Shown: positions 1 to 6,477 of the stretch, piece by piece
Layout of the letters: every line of letters starts with the position of its first letter
Numbering within the stretch: position 1 is the first letter of the stretch
Origin: Hyphomicrobiales bacterium
GTDB taxonomy: Bacteria > Pseudomonadota > Alphaproteobacteria > Rhizobiales > Aestuariivirgaceae
Length of the DNA: 6,501 bases
Assembly (NCBI GenBank): GCA_012032065.1
Contig: JAAURV010000187.1
Location: 1-6,501, forward strand
Direction of reading: 5' to 3'
Notes under the pieces: model-generated
What the model was told of the DNA's origin: nothing
Databases searched by the model: none
Seen by the model: the letters and a program-made list of their open reading frames with translations, nothing else
Position numbers and translations under genes: made by a program

Positions 1-664
1 GCACTTCGTTCGCGGCGTTGAGGCGAAGAGTGTCGAGCGCCGATGTGGAGCGTTTGCGACTCGGGATCGAAACTGCGGATCGATTCAATTGTGTCTCCAA
101 AGAAATCAAGTCTTACAGGCGCTTCAAGTCCTGGCGGAAACACATCGAGAATGCCGCCACGCACCGCGAACTCGCCACGCTCGACCACGGCGCTCGATCG
201 GATGTAGCCATTCGCCGCGAGAAACGCCGTGAGATTTTCGATGCCAACATTCTGACCGGGCTTTGCCGAAAGTCGCGAGGAGCCGAGTTTTCCCGGGCCA
301 CCACCCGCTGCAGAAGCGCCGCGACAGTCGTCAGGATGATACGCGGCTGAATGCCACCTTCCGCCAGCCGCGAAAGCGTCGAAAGCCGTCGTGCAATGAC
401 ATCGGCTGCCGGCGATATCCGATCGTAAGGCAGGCAGTCCCAGGCCGGGAAGCGCGCCACATCAATCTCGGGCGCAAAGAACTCGAATTGCTCCGCGATT
501 GACACGTAACGCTGGTCATCGCTCGCCACGAAAAGAAGCGGCGGCACGCCCGGCTGTTGCGCCAGTTCGCCAAGCACCAGCGCATCGAAGCCTGTAACCA
601 CGGCCGACACATCATGACGCCCAGGCTTGCCGAGGCGGCGCTTCAGTTCCGCAAGATCGATCAT
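1..664 (-). CDS. mfd: Transcription-repair coupling factor Mfd, N-terminal part, two frameshifts, cut by the window edge
   Basis: Mfd is a cytoplasmic ATP-dependent translocase that removes RNA polymerase stalled at DNA lesions and recruits UvrA. Only about 221 of the family's roughly 1,150 residues lie here, all in the N-terminal UvrB-like region; the RNA-polymerase-binding and translocase domains are beyond position 1. Visible family segments are PAWDCLPYDR (residues 73-82), ILTTVAALLQR (110-120) and, after a frame change, GEFAVRGGILDVFPPGLEAP and VRLDFFGDTIESIRSFDPESQ. The ATG at 664 is chosen because it gives the conserved start MIDLAELKRRLG and overlaps the sdhE stop as ATGA, which suggests coupled translation. 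Reading must drop one frame near 291-297 and return near 53-55; the starting frame alone ends at a TAA at 113-115, after about 184 residues. Identity is secure. Whether the breaks are real or indel errors is open. Confidence 0.94.
53..55 (-). other. Second frame break in mfd (one base apparently extra)
   Basis: The frame carrying FDPESQ ends its resemblance to Mfd at the AAA run 55-53 on the minus strand. Skipping one A resumes the original frame as RSTSALDTLRLNAANEV, which fits the Mfd pattern QRST...L.L...EV. Unskipped, the frame reads TLHIGARHSSPQRRERS, unlike Mfd. It offsets the break near 291-297, so the downstream gene returns to its starting frame. Confidence 0.75.
291..297 (-). other. 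First frame break in mfd (one base apparently missing)
   Basis: On the minus strand the frame from the ATG at 664 reads Mfd-like up to LLQRVVA (codon 298-296). From 293 downward the homology continues one frame back as GKLGSSRLSAKPGQNVGIEN. One missing base in the run CCCGGGAAAA would explain it; restoring a G gives Ala-Arg-Gly-Lys-Leu. The run is a typical site for homopolymer-length errors. Confidence 0.85.
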
Positions 665-927
665 GGCCTGTACGACAGAAGGTCCTGCAACAGCGCACTG
701 TCCTGTTCCGGCGGAACGGCTGCCGACTTGGTGAGCCACGCCTGCAAGAGATCGTCCGGCAGTTCGAGCAGTTCCTCAAGCTCAGCGATCTCGCCCACTG
801 TCATAGCCGTAGCGCGGGCGCGCACGAAGCCACCCACAACGAGATCAAGCTCTCGCGTGCCACGATGCGACGCACGCCAAGTGAGGCGCTTTCTGGCGGT
901 TTCCAGATTGGCTTGGGAGGAGGTCAT
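661..927 (-). CDS. sdhE: FAD assembly factor SdhE (succinate dehydrogenase assembly factor 2 family)
   Basis: SdhE is a small cytoplasmic protein that helps attach FAD covalently to the SdhA subunit of succinate dehydrogenase (complex II). The 88-residue product matches the usual family length. It has the signature RGTRELD (residues 22-28), including the RGxxE motif that contacts the flavoprotein, preceded by RKRLTWRASH and followed by the acidic helix region ELEELLELPDDLLQAWL. The start is the ATG at 927, since GAGG lies 6 bases upstream; the in-frame TTG at 939 would bury that site. The TGA stop overlaps the mfd ATG by four bases, so the two genes probably form one transcription unit reading away from recG. 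Pairing of this family with mfd and recG is familiar in alphaproteobacteria. No anomaly is visible. Confidence 0.93.
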   Translation of the reverse strand: MTSSQANLETARKRLTWRASHRGTRELDLVVGGFVRARATAMTVGEIAELEELLELPDDLLQAWLTKSAAVPPEQDSALLQDLLSYRP

Positions 928-933
928 CGCGCG

Positions 934-937
934 CCTC
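934..937 (-). promoter_or_regulatory. Shine-Dalgarno site that fixes the sdhE start
   Basis: GAGG on the minus strand is followed by the 6-base spacer CGCGCG and then the ATG at 927. This favours the ATG over the TTG at 939, whose codon overlaps the site. Confidence 0.65.
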
Positions 938-958
938 AATAAACGGTGGAAGACTTAC

Positions 959-969
959 GTGCAATGCAC
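959..969. repeat. Perfect short palindrome GTGCA-A-TGCAC
   Basis: GTGCAATGCAC is two perfect 5-base arms around a single central base, near the middle of the sdhE-recG gap. Its place suggests a possible binding site for a dimeric regulator of one or both genes. The arms are short enough to arise by chance, and I cannot name a regulator. Confidence 0.45.
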
Positions 970-1004
970 TTGGCGAACGCGCGAAATCCCTTCACATTCA
1001 TCGT

Positions 1005-3119
1005 ATGCGGCCCGAAATCCTCAACCCCCTCTTTGCCAGCGCCACCCAAATCAGGGGCATCGGCAGCAAGCTCGAAAAGGTGCTGGCGAAGCTGGTCAAT
1101 CCGCAGGGAGCCGCGGCGGGGAACCCTGCCCGCATCATCGATCTTCTGCTCCATGTCCCCCATGGCCTGATCGACCGGCGCTACCGGCCCTCAATCTCGG
1201 AGTTACCCCGCGAAGGAACCGTGACCGTCGAAGCCAGGGTCATGCAGCACAGGCCGCCGCAAAAGGGCAGCAAGGCTCCTTACAAAGTCACCGTGAGCGA
1301 CGGCGCCGGCGTTCTCACCCTCGTCTTCTTCCAAACCTTCGGCGATCACCTGTCGCGCCTCCTGCCAACCGGCGAACAGCGCTACATTTCCGGCAAGGTG
1401 GAATGGTATGGCGGCGAACCGCAGATCGTGCATCCGGACCATGTGCTGACCGCCGATCAGCTGGCAGCCCTCCCCACCATCGAGCCGGTTTATCCGCTGA
1501 CCGAAGGCATCGGCGGGAAACTGCTGGGCCGCGCCATCCGCACCGCCACCGAGCGCATTCCCCAATTGCCGGAATGGCTCGATCCCGCCTACCAGCAGCG
1601 CCACGGCTGGCAAGACTTCGCCGCATCTCTCCGTGCCTTGCATCACCCGGAAACAGTTTCGGGCGTGGGGCCTCTGTCCCCTTCACGGACGCGGCTTGCT
1701 TACGACGAGTTGCTCGCCAACCAACTCGCGCTGGGACTGGTCCGCCGGCACATGAAACGCACGGCGGGGCGGCAATTCAACGGCGACGGCCGTTTACGCA
1801 CGAAGATCATCGCCGCCCTGCCCTACACCCTTACGGCCGGACAAACACAGGCCGTTTCGGAAATCGTTGCCGACATGGCCGCCCCCGAACGCATGTTGCG
1901 CTTGCTGCAAGGCGATGTGGGCTCTGGAAAAACCGTGGTCGCGCTCCTCGCCTTAACGGTTGCGGCCGAATGTGGTTCACAAGGAGCATTGATGGCGCCC
2001 ACCGAGATTCTCGCGCGCCAGCATTTCGCGACACTCGAACCGATCTGCGCCGCTGCTGGTTTGCGGATCGATCTCCTCACCGGCAGGGAAAAGGGAAAAC
2101 AGCGCGAAGAGACTCTTGAAAGGCTGCGAAATGGCGATTGCGACATTCTTATCGGCACCCATGCGTTATTTCAGGAAGGAGTCAGCTTCCGCGACCTGGG
2201 CCTCGCCGTCATCGACGAGCAGCACCGCTTCGGCGTTCATCAGCGTTTGGCGCTACAGGCGAAAGCGGGTGCTGCGACCGATTTACTCGTGATGACCGCA
2301 ACACCCATTCCGCGCACCTTGGCGCTCACGGTTTACGGCGACATGGATGTCTCGCGCCTCACCGAGAAGCCTGCCGGGCGGCAAGCCATTGACACGCGAA
2401 CCATCCCACTTTCGCGCATCGACGATGTGATCGATGGCATCCGCCGCAGCTTGGCGAAGGGGCAACGGATATATTGGGTGTGTCCGCTGGTCGAGGAAAG
2501 CGACAAGGTCGAGAGCGCCGCCGCCGAGGAGCGCCACGCCGCGCTCGCTCGGATTTTTCCCCGCCAGGCGGGCCTCGTCCATGGCCGGATGAAAGGCTCC
2601 GCGAAAGATGCCACGATGGCGTCCTTCAAAGCCGGAACCATCTCCATTCTCGTCGCCACAACGGTCATCGAAGTCGGCGTCGATGTGCCCGAAGCGACAA
2701 TCATCATCGTGGAGAATGCCGAACGCTTCGGCCTCGCGCAGCTTCATCAGCTTCGCGGCCGCGTCGGCCGTGGCAGCGAGAAGTCGGCTTGCGTCCTGCT
2801 CTATCAGGAGCCTCTGGGCGAGACCGCCAAGGCGCGGCTAACAATTTTGCGTGAGACAGATGACGGCTTCCGCATCGCCGAGGAGGACTTGCGGCTCAGA
2901 GGGGCCGGGGAGGTACTGGGAACGCGCCAATCCGGCCTCCCGGAATTCAGGCTCGCGGACATCGGCGCGCATCAAGACCTTATGACCGCCGCCCATGACG
3001 ATGCCGCGTTGATCCTGCGCCGCGACCCGTCCCTCAGAACCGAACGCGGCGAAGCGCTGCGGCTGCTTCTTTATCTCTTCGAGCGGGACGAAGCGATCAA
3101 GTTGCTTTCTTCTGGCTGA
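1005..3119 (+). CDS. recG: ATP-dependent DNA helicase RecG
   Basis: RecG is a monomeric superfamily 2 translocase that remodels stalled replication forks and branch-migrates Holliday junctions and R-loops. The 704 residues match normal length and all parts are present: an N-terminal wedge/OB-fold region (about 1-230), then the helicase core with Walker A GDVGSGKT (303-310), APTEILARQH (331-340), GTHALFQ (384-390), the DEQH box (404-407), TATPIPRT (431-438), GLVHGRMKG (523-531), ATTVIEVGVDVP (551-562) and QLRGRVGRG (582-590). The translocation segment GTRQSG (639-644) follows. The ATG at 1005 gives the typical start MRPEILNPLF, and no ATG, GTG or TTG lies in frame within the gap upstream. No Shine-Dalgarno precedes it, so the mRNA may be leaderless or weakly translated. 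It is divergent from sdhE-mfd, and its last 23 bases overlap the convergent DUF502 gene. The reading frame is intact. Confidence 0.98.
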   Translation: MRPEILNPLFASATQIRGIGSKLEKVLAKLVNPQGAAAGNPARIIDLLLHVPHGLIDRRYRPSISELPREGTVTVEARVMQHRPPQKGSKAPYKVTVSDGAGVLTLVFFQTFGDHLSRLLPTGEQRYISGKVEWYGGEPQIVHPDHVLTADQLAALPTIEPVYPLTEGIGGKLLGRAIRTATERIPQLPEWLDPAYQQRHGWQDFAASLRALHHPETVSGVGPLSPSRTRLAYDELLANQLALGLVRRHMKRTAGRQFNGDGRLRTKIIAALPYTLTAGQTQAVSEIVADMAAPERMLRLLQGDVGSGKTVVALLALTVAAECGSQGALMAPTEILARQHFATLEPICAAAGLRIDLLTGREKGKQREETLERLRNGDCDILIGTHALFQEGVSFRDLGLAVIDEQHRFGVHQRLALQAKAGAATDLLVMTATPIPRTLALTVYGDMDVSRLTEKPAGRQAIDTRTIPLSRIDDVIDGIRRSLAKGQRIYWVCPLVEESDKVESAAAEERHAALARIFPRQAGLVHGRMKGSAKDATMASFKAGTISILVATTVIEVGVDVPEATIIIVENAERFGLAQLHQLRGRVGRGSEKSACVLLYQEPLGETAKARLTILRETDDGFRIAEEDLRLRGAGEVLGTRQSGLPEFRLADIGAHQDLMTAAHDDAALILRRDPSLRTERGEALRLLLYLFERDEAIKLLSSG

Positions 3120-3823
3120 CGCGGCGCGAATGGCCCGCTTTTGCCAGCTCATCGGCTGGGCGCGCCGGCCGGTCCGGGAACACCAGCCCCATCGAAATCA
3201 CCAGCTTCAATCCATCCTCGACCGTCATGTCGAGGATCTGCACGTCGTCCCTGTCCGCGAAGAACACATAACCCGATGTCGGGTTCGGCGTTGTGGAGAC
3301 ATAGACCGCATACATCCGCCGCCCGGCTTCGAGACCCACGAGCCCGCCATCCACTTCGCGCGATACAAAGCCCAATGACCATGTTCCCCGGCGAGGCCAT
3401 TCGACGAGGCACACGTAGCGGAACGATGCGCCCTTCTGCGAGAAGATGGTCTCGAAAATCTGCTTCGATCCCTTGTAGATCGAGCGCACCACCGGCGTCC
3501 GGTTCAGCAGCTTGTCCCACCAGCCGATCAGCGTGCGCCCTAACGAGATTGGCGGCGAGCGCGCCGATCACGGTGATCGAGACCAGCGCGAAAATCAGTC
3601 CGAAGCCTGGCAGCTCGAAGGGAAGATAGTTGTCCGGATTGTAGTAAGCCGGGATGAATGGCTTCACCCATGCGTCGAACAGCGTCACGAACCAGTAAGT
3701 GGCCCAGATCGTGATGGCGATGGGTGCGGTGATGACGAGACCGGTGAAGAAATAGTTGCGCAGCCGCGAAATCACCGAGGTTCGCGCCGGGCGTATGTCG
3801 AGAATTTCGGGAGCGTCGTCCAT
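3097..3823 (-). CDS. DUF502 family inner-membrane protein, one frameshift
   Basis: This is a DUF502 protein: a short cytoplasmic N-terminus, two membrane helices and a conserved soluble C-terminal domain, molecular role unknown. Likely helices are residues 24-48 (YFFTGLVITAPIAITIW...) and 71-93 (LPGFGLIFALVSITVIGALA). Family hallmarks are YNPDNYLPFELPGFGL between the helices, then TPVVRSIYKGSKQIFETIFS, VEWPRRGTWSLGFV, TTPNPTSGYVFF and a terminal MTVEDGLKLVISMG. The first 94 residues are in one frame and the rest in another; removing one base near 3541 joins them as ANLV-GRTLIGWWDKLLNRTP, giving 241 residues, normal for the family. Left as is, the first frame runs on as 224 residues of unrelated sequence to 3149. 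The ATG at 3823 has only a weak ribosome site. It lies 43 bases after the Sel1 gene, probably in its operon, and its end overlaps recG by 23 bases. Family assignment is firm; function is unknown. Confidence 0.9.
3540..3542 (-). other. Frame break in the DUF502 gene (one base apparently extra)
   Basis: On the minus strand the codons Asn-Leu-Val (ending 3542) are followed by a lone A at 3541 and then GGG-CGC-ACG. Dropping that A gives Val-Gly-Arg-Thr-Leu-Ile-Gly-Trp-Trp, which continues the DUF502 homology; keeping it gives Val-Arg-Ala-His-Ala-Asp, which does not. Confidence 0.85.
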
Positions 3824-3866
3824 TGCCCAACTGTGTAGTCGTTAAGCTGGCCGCTTCGCAAGATGC

Positions 3867-4757
3867 TCACTGAACCGCATTTGGCTCCACCGGATAGCGC
3901 TCCGCCCAGATCCGCGCCCGCGCTTCCGCCTCGAGCCGCTCGTCTTCGGTAATCTGCTCCTGCATCCTCTCGTAGCGCTGCGCGATTTCCGGGTGATCGT
4001 CGTTCCTGAGCGCTTCCTGCGCCAGGATGTACCACATGTATCCGCGCGTGCGGTCCTGGCGCACGAGACGGCCTTCCCAATAGAGATCGCCGAGATAGGC
4101 CTCCGACAGTGCATAACGCTTGCGCGCCGCCGCCATGAGCCACTTCAACCCCTGCTGCGGATTTTCGCGCACGCCCTCGCCCTTGATATGCATGGTGCCA
4201 AGCGAATACTGCGCGGCGGGATGGCCATAGGTCGTCGCCAATTTGAGATAGGTCTGGACGGCGTAGGCCGGATCTTGGCGGATGCCAGCACCATCCACGC
4301 CCTTGCGATGATAGTCGGCCACCCGCAACATCGCATCCACCATGATGCGCAGCCGGTTCTGGTCGGGCTCCTCCACATCATACGAATCCGCCACGCGGGC
4401 GTAGTAGCTATAGGCCGTCGCATCGTCGACAGGCACGCCGCGCCCGGTACGGTAGATGTGGCCCAGATACCAGTCGGCTACGATATTCCCTTCTTCGGAC
4501 TCGCGCCGGAAGAGCCGGATGGCGCGTTCATGGTCGCCCTTGCGATAAGCCCGCTTCGCCTTCTTGAGATCGTCGGTCCAGAAGGGGACAAGATCGATAT
4601 CCGGCAGGCGAAGTTCGGGCAGAGACGGACGGTACGAGAAAAAGTCCGCGCCTTCCTCCTCGGCCTGCGCGATTGGGGCGCACACCGTCAGAAAAGCCAG
4701 AACCGCGATCCGCCGCCAGATGCGATTGAGCCCGTCAGATGTCGGCGTAGCAGACAC
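3867..4757 (-). CDS. Periplasmic Sel1-like repeat protein, ExoR-like
   Basis: This 296-residue exported protein consists mostly of Sel1-like (TPR-related) helical repeats, a protein-binding scaffold. The N-terminus has a signal peptide: basic RIWRR (12-16), hydrophobic IAVLAFLTVCAPIA, and probable cleavage after AQA (residue 32). Repeats lie at about 90-124 (ADWYLGHIYRTGRGVPVDD), 140-178, 179-213 (AAQYSLGTMHIKGEGVRENP) and 216-249 (SEAYLGDLYWEGRLVRQD); the C-terminus is charged. Layout and phrases such as VDAMLRVADYHRKG recall rhizobial ExoR, the periplasmic partner that restrains the ExoS/ChvG sensor kinase. That link is from memory of the family and is not proven. The GTG at 4757 is chosen because GGAGGAG stands 9 bases upstream and no in-frame ATG fits the signal peptide. 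It overlaps the ilvD end by 23 bases, implying translation coupled to ilvD, and the DUF502 gene follows after 43 bases. Confidence 0.88.
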   Translation of the reverse strand: MSATPTSDGLNRIWRRIAVLAFLTVCAPIAQAEEEGADFFSYRPSLPELRLPDIDLVPFWTDDLKKAKRAYRKGDHERAIRLFRRESEEGNIVADWYLGHIYRTGRGVPVDDATAYSYYARVADSYDVEEPDQNRLRIMVDAMLRVADYHRKGVDGAGIRQDPAYAVQTYLKLATTYGHPAAQYSLGTMHIKGEGVRENPQQGLKWLMAAARKRYALSEAYLGDLYWEGRLVRQDRTRGYMWYILAQEALRNDDHPEIAQRYERMQEQITEDERLEAEARARIWAERYPVEPNAVQ

Positions 4758-6459
4758 CCTCTTGCGCTCCTCCGGGATGAGTGACCGCGCCGGCGACGGC
4801 GGGCCCTACTTGCTGGGCATATTTCCAAAGCGCGCCCGAGCCATAACCATGCTCGCGCGGCTTCCAGGTCTTGCGGCGCTTCTCAAGTTCGGCGCCGGAA
4901 ACATCGCATGAAAGCGTTCCCGCAGCCGCATCGATCGAGATGATGTCGCCATCCTTCAACAACCCGATCGGCCCGCCAAGCTGCGCCTCCGGGCCGACGT
5001 GGCCGATGCAGAATCCGCGTGTTGCGCCCGAGAAGCGGCCGTCGGTGATGAGCGCCATCTTCTCGCCCATGCCCTGACCGTAAAGTGCCGCCGTGGTCGA
5101 AAGCATCTCGCGCATGCCAGGTCCGCCGCGCGGGCCTTCGTAGCGGATCACCAGCACTTCGCCTTCTTTATATTTGCGTGCCTTCACCGCTTCGAAGCAT
5201 GCCTCTTCGCTGTCGAAGCAGCGCGCGGGACCTGAGAATGTCAGGTTCTTCATGCCGGCCACTTTCACAATCGCGCCCTCGGGAGCGAGATTTCCTTTGA
5301 GGCCGACAACACCGCCTGTCGCCGTGAATGGCTTGTTCGCCGGACGCACCACATCCTGATCCGGGTTCCATTTCACGCTGGCCATGTTCTCGGCCATGGT
5401 GCGTCCCGTGACGGTCAGACAGTCGCCATGCAGGAAGCCATGATCGAGCAGCGTCTTCATCAACAGCGGAATGCCGCCCGCCTCGAACATGTCCTTCGCG
5501 ACATACTTTCCGCCGGGCTTCAAATCGGCGATGTAAGGCGTCTTCTTGAAAATCTCCGCCACATCGAAGAGATCGAACTTCAACCCCGCCTCATGGGCGA
5601 TGGCCGGCAGATGCAGCGCCGCATTGGTCGAGCCGCCCGATGCCGCGACCACCGTCGCCGCATTTTCCAGCGCCTTGATGGTCACGATATCGCGCGGCCT
5701 GATGTTGCGTGCGATCAGCTCCATCACCTTCTCGCCGGAGGTGAAGCAGAAAGTATCGCGGATTTCGTAAGGGGCGGGGGCGCCGCAGGAGTATGGCAGC
5801 GCCAGGCCGATCGCTTCGGCCACTGTCGCCATGGTGTTGGCAGTGAACTGAGCCCCGCAGGAGCCGGCCGAGGGACACGCCACCTGCTCGAGTTCGAGCA
5901 AATCGTCATCCGACATGGCGCCGACCGAATGTTTGCCGACCGCTTCGAAAACGTCCTGCACCGTCACCGGCTTGCCCTTGAAGGTGCCGGGCAAGATCGA
6001 GCCGCCATAGATGAACACCGACGGCACGTTGAGCCGCACCATCGCCATCATCATGCCGGGCAACGACTTGTCGCAGCCCGCAAGCCCCACCAGCGCGTCG
6101 TAACAATGACCGCGCATGGTGAGTTCAACCGAGTCGGCGATGCACTCGCGCGACACGAGCGAGGCCTTCATCCCCTGATGCCCCATGGCGATGCCATCGG
6201 TCACCGTGATGGTGCAAAACTCGCGTGGCGTACCATTGGCGGCGGCCACGCCGCGTTTCACCGATTGCGCCTGGCGCATCAGCGCGATGTTGCAAGGTGC
6301 CGCTTCATTCCAGCAGCTCGCCACGCCAACCAGCGGCTGCGCGATCTGCGCCGCGTTCAGGCCCATGGCATAGAGATACGAGCGGTGCGGCGCGCGGTCC
6401 GGCCCCACGGTGACATGGCGGCTCGGCAGTCTCGTCTTGGTGATGGTCTTCGCGTCCAT
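4735..6459 (-). CDS. ilvD: Dihydroxy-acid dehydratase IlvD, probably [2Fe-2S] type
   Basis: IlvD dehydrates 2,3-dihydroxy-isovalerate and 2,3-dihydroxy-3-methylvalerate to the keto acids that precede valine, leucine, isoleucine and pantothenate. The 574 residues cover the whole family. Three candidate cluster cysteines are visible: C56 in EAAPCN, C129 in GCDKSLPG and C201 in GSCGAQFTANTM. Their spacing of 73 and 72 residues equals that of the characterised plant [2Fe-2S] enzyme (C66, C139, C211), and the length fits this class better than the roughly 616-residue E. coli [4Fe-4S] enzyme; the cluster type is inferred. K131 in CDK is the expected carbamylated lysine binding magnesium with D88 (TDGIAMGHQGM) and D130. 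GGSTNAALHLPA (275-286) and DGRFSGATRG (473-482), with the proposed catalytic serine S477, are intact. The ATG at 6459 has a weak AAGAGA site upstream. It is probably the first gene of an ilvD-Sel1-DUF502 operon, though genes beyond 6501 are unseen. Confidence 0.97.
   Translation of the reverse strand: MDAKTITKTRLPSRHVTVGPDRAPHRSYLYAMGLNAAQIAQPLVGVASCWNEAAPCNIALMRQAQSVKRGVAAANGTPREFCTITVTDGIAMGHQGMKASLVSRECIADSVELTMRGHCYDALVGLAGCDKSLPGMMMAMVRLNVPSVFIYGGSILPGTFKGKPVTVQDVFEAVGKHSVGAMSDDDLLELEQVACPSAGSCGAQFTANTMATVAEAIGLALPYSCGAPAPYEIRDTFCFTSGEKVMELIARNIRPRDIVTIKALENAATVVAASGGSTNAALHLPAIAHEAGLKFDLFDVAEIFKKTPYIADLKPGGKYVAKDMFEAGGIPLLMKTLLDHGFLHGDCLTVTGRTMAENMASVKWNPDQDVVRPANKPFTATGGVVGLKGNLAPEGAIVKVAGMKNLTFSGPARCFDSEEACFEAVKARKYKEGEVLVIRYEGPRGGPGMREMLSTTAALYGQGMGEKMALITDGRFSGATRGFCIGHVGPEAQLGGPIGLLKDGDIISIDAAAGTLSCDVSGAELEKRRKTWKPREHGYGSGALWKYAQQVGPAVAGAVTHPGGAQEGVCYADI
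4767..4773 (-). promoter_or_regulatory. Strong Shine-Dalgarno for the Sel1 gene, inside ilvD
   Basis: GGAGGAG on the minus strand, 9 bases before the GTG at 4757, lies within the last codons of ilvD (encoding Gly-Gly-Ala-Gln). It is the best ribosome site in the window and decides the GTG start. It would let ribosomes finishing ilvD re-initiate. Confidence 0.75.
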
Positions 6460-6477
6460 TGTTGTTCTCTTGTTTCT

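Larger units (their letters stand above)
928..1004. promoter_or_regulatory. Divergent intergenic region between sdhE and recG
   Basis: These 77 bases lie between the divergent starts of sdhE and recG, so promoters for both directions should be here. I see no convincing pair of promoter boxes. A weak recG candidate is TTGGCG (970-975) with CACATT (993-998) 17 bases on, which would start transcription almost at the recG ATG. The only clear structure is the palindrome at 959-969. No alphaproteobacterial LexA box (GTTC-N7-GTTC type) is present. Confidence 0.6.

Noticed and set aside
289..297. Programmed -1 frameshifting at the first mfd break
   Set aside because: The codons there (CGG GAA AAC) do not form a proper X-XXY-YYZ slippery heptamer in the reading frame. 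A second shift of opposite sign would also be needed downstream, and I know of no recoding in Mfd.
664..739. A longer mfd start at the GTG at 739
   Set aside because: It would add 25 residues unlike Mfd from deep inside sdhE. The ATG at 664 gives the family start and the ATGA overlap.
936..964. TTGCAC-N17-TATTGA as an sdhE promoter on the minus strand
   Set aside because: Each box matches the consensus at only three of six positions, and transcription would start after the GAGG ribosome site that supports the sdhE start.
974..988. GAAC near 975 as half of a LexA box before recG
   Set aside because: The second GAAC at the required 7-base spacing is missing.
557..2119. A 520-codon open frame on the plus strand spanning mfd, sdhE and the first half of recG
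   Set aside because: It is antisense to mfd and sdhE and in another frame of recG, all of which are clear protein families. Its translation is low-complexity, rich in Arg, Ser and Pro, as expected from a shadow frame in high-GC DNA.
4680..4690. Lipoprotein signal (LTVC, residues 23-26) in the Sel1 protein
   Set aside because: The residue before Cys is Val, where Gly, Ala or Ser is expected. The downstream AQA cleavage site fits a normal signal peptide better.
3993..4784. A 263-codon open frame on the plus strand opposite the Sel1 gene
   Set aside because: It mirrors a gene with signal peptide, repeats and strong ribosome site. I recognise no family in its translation.
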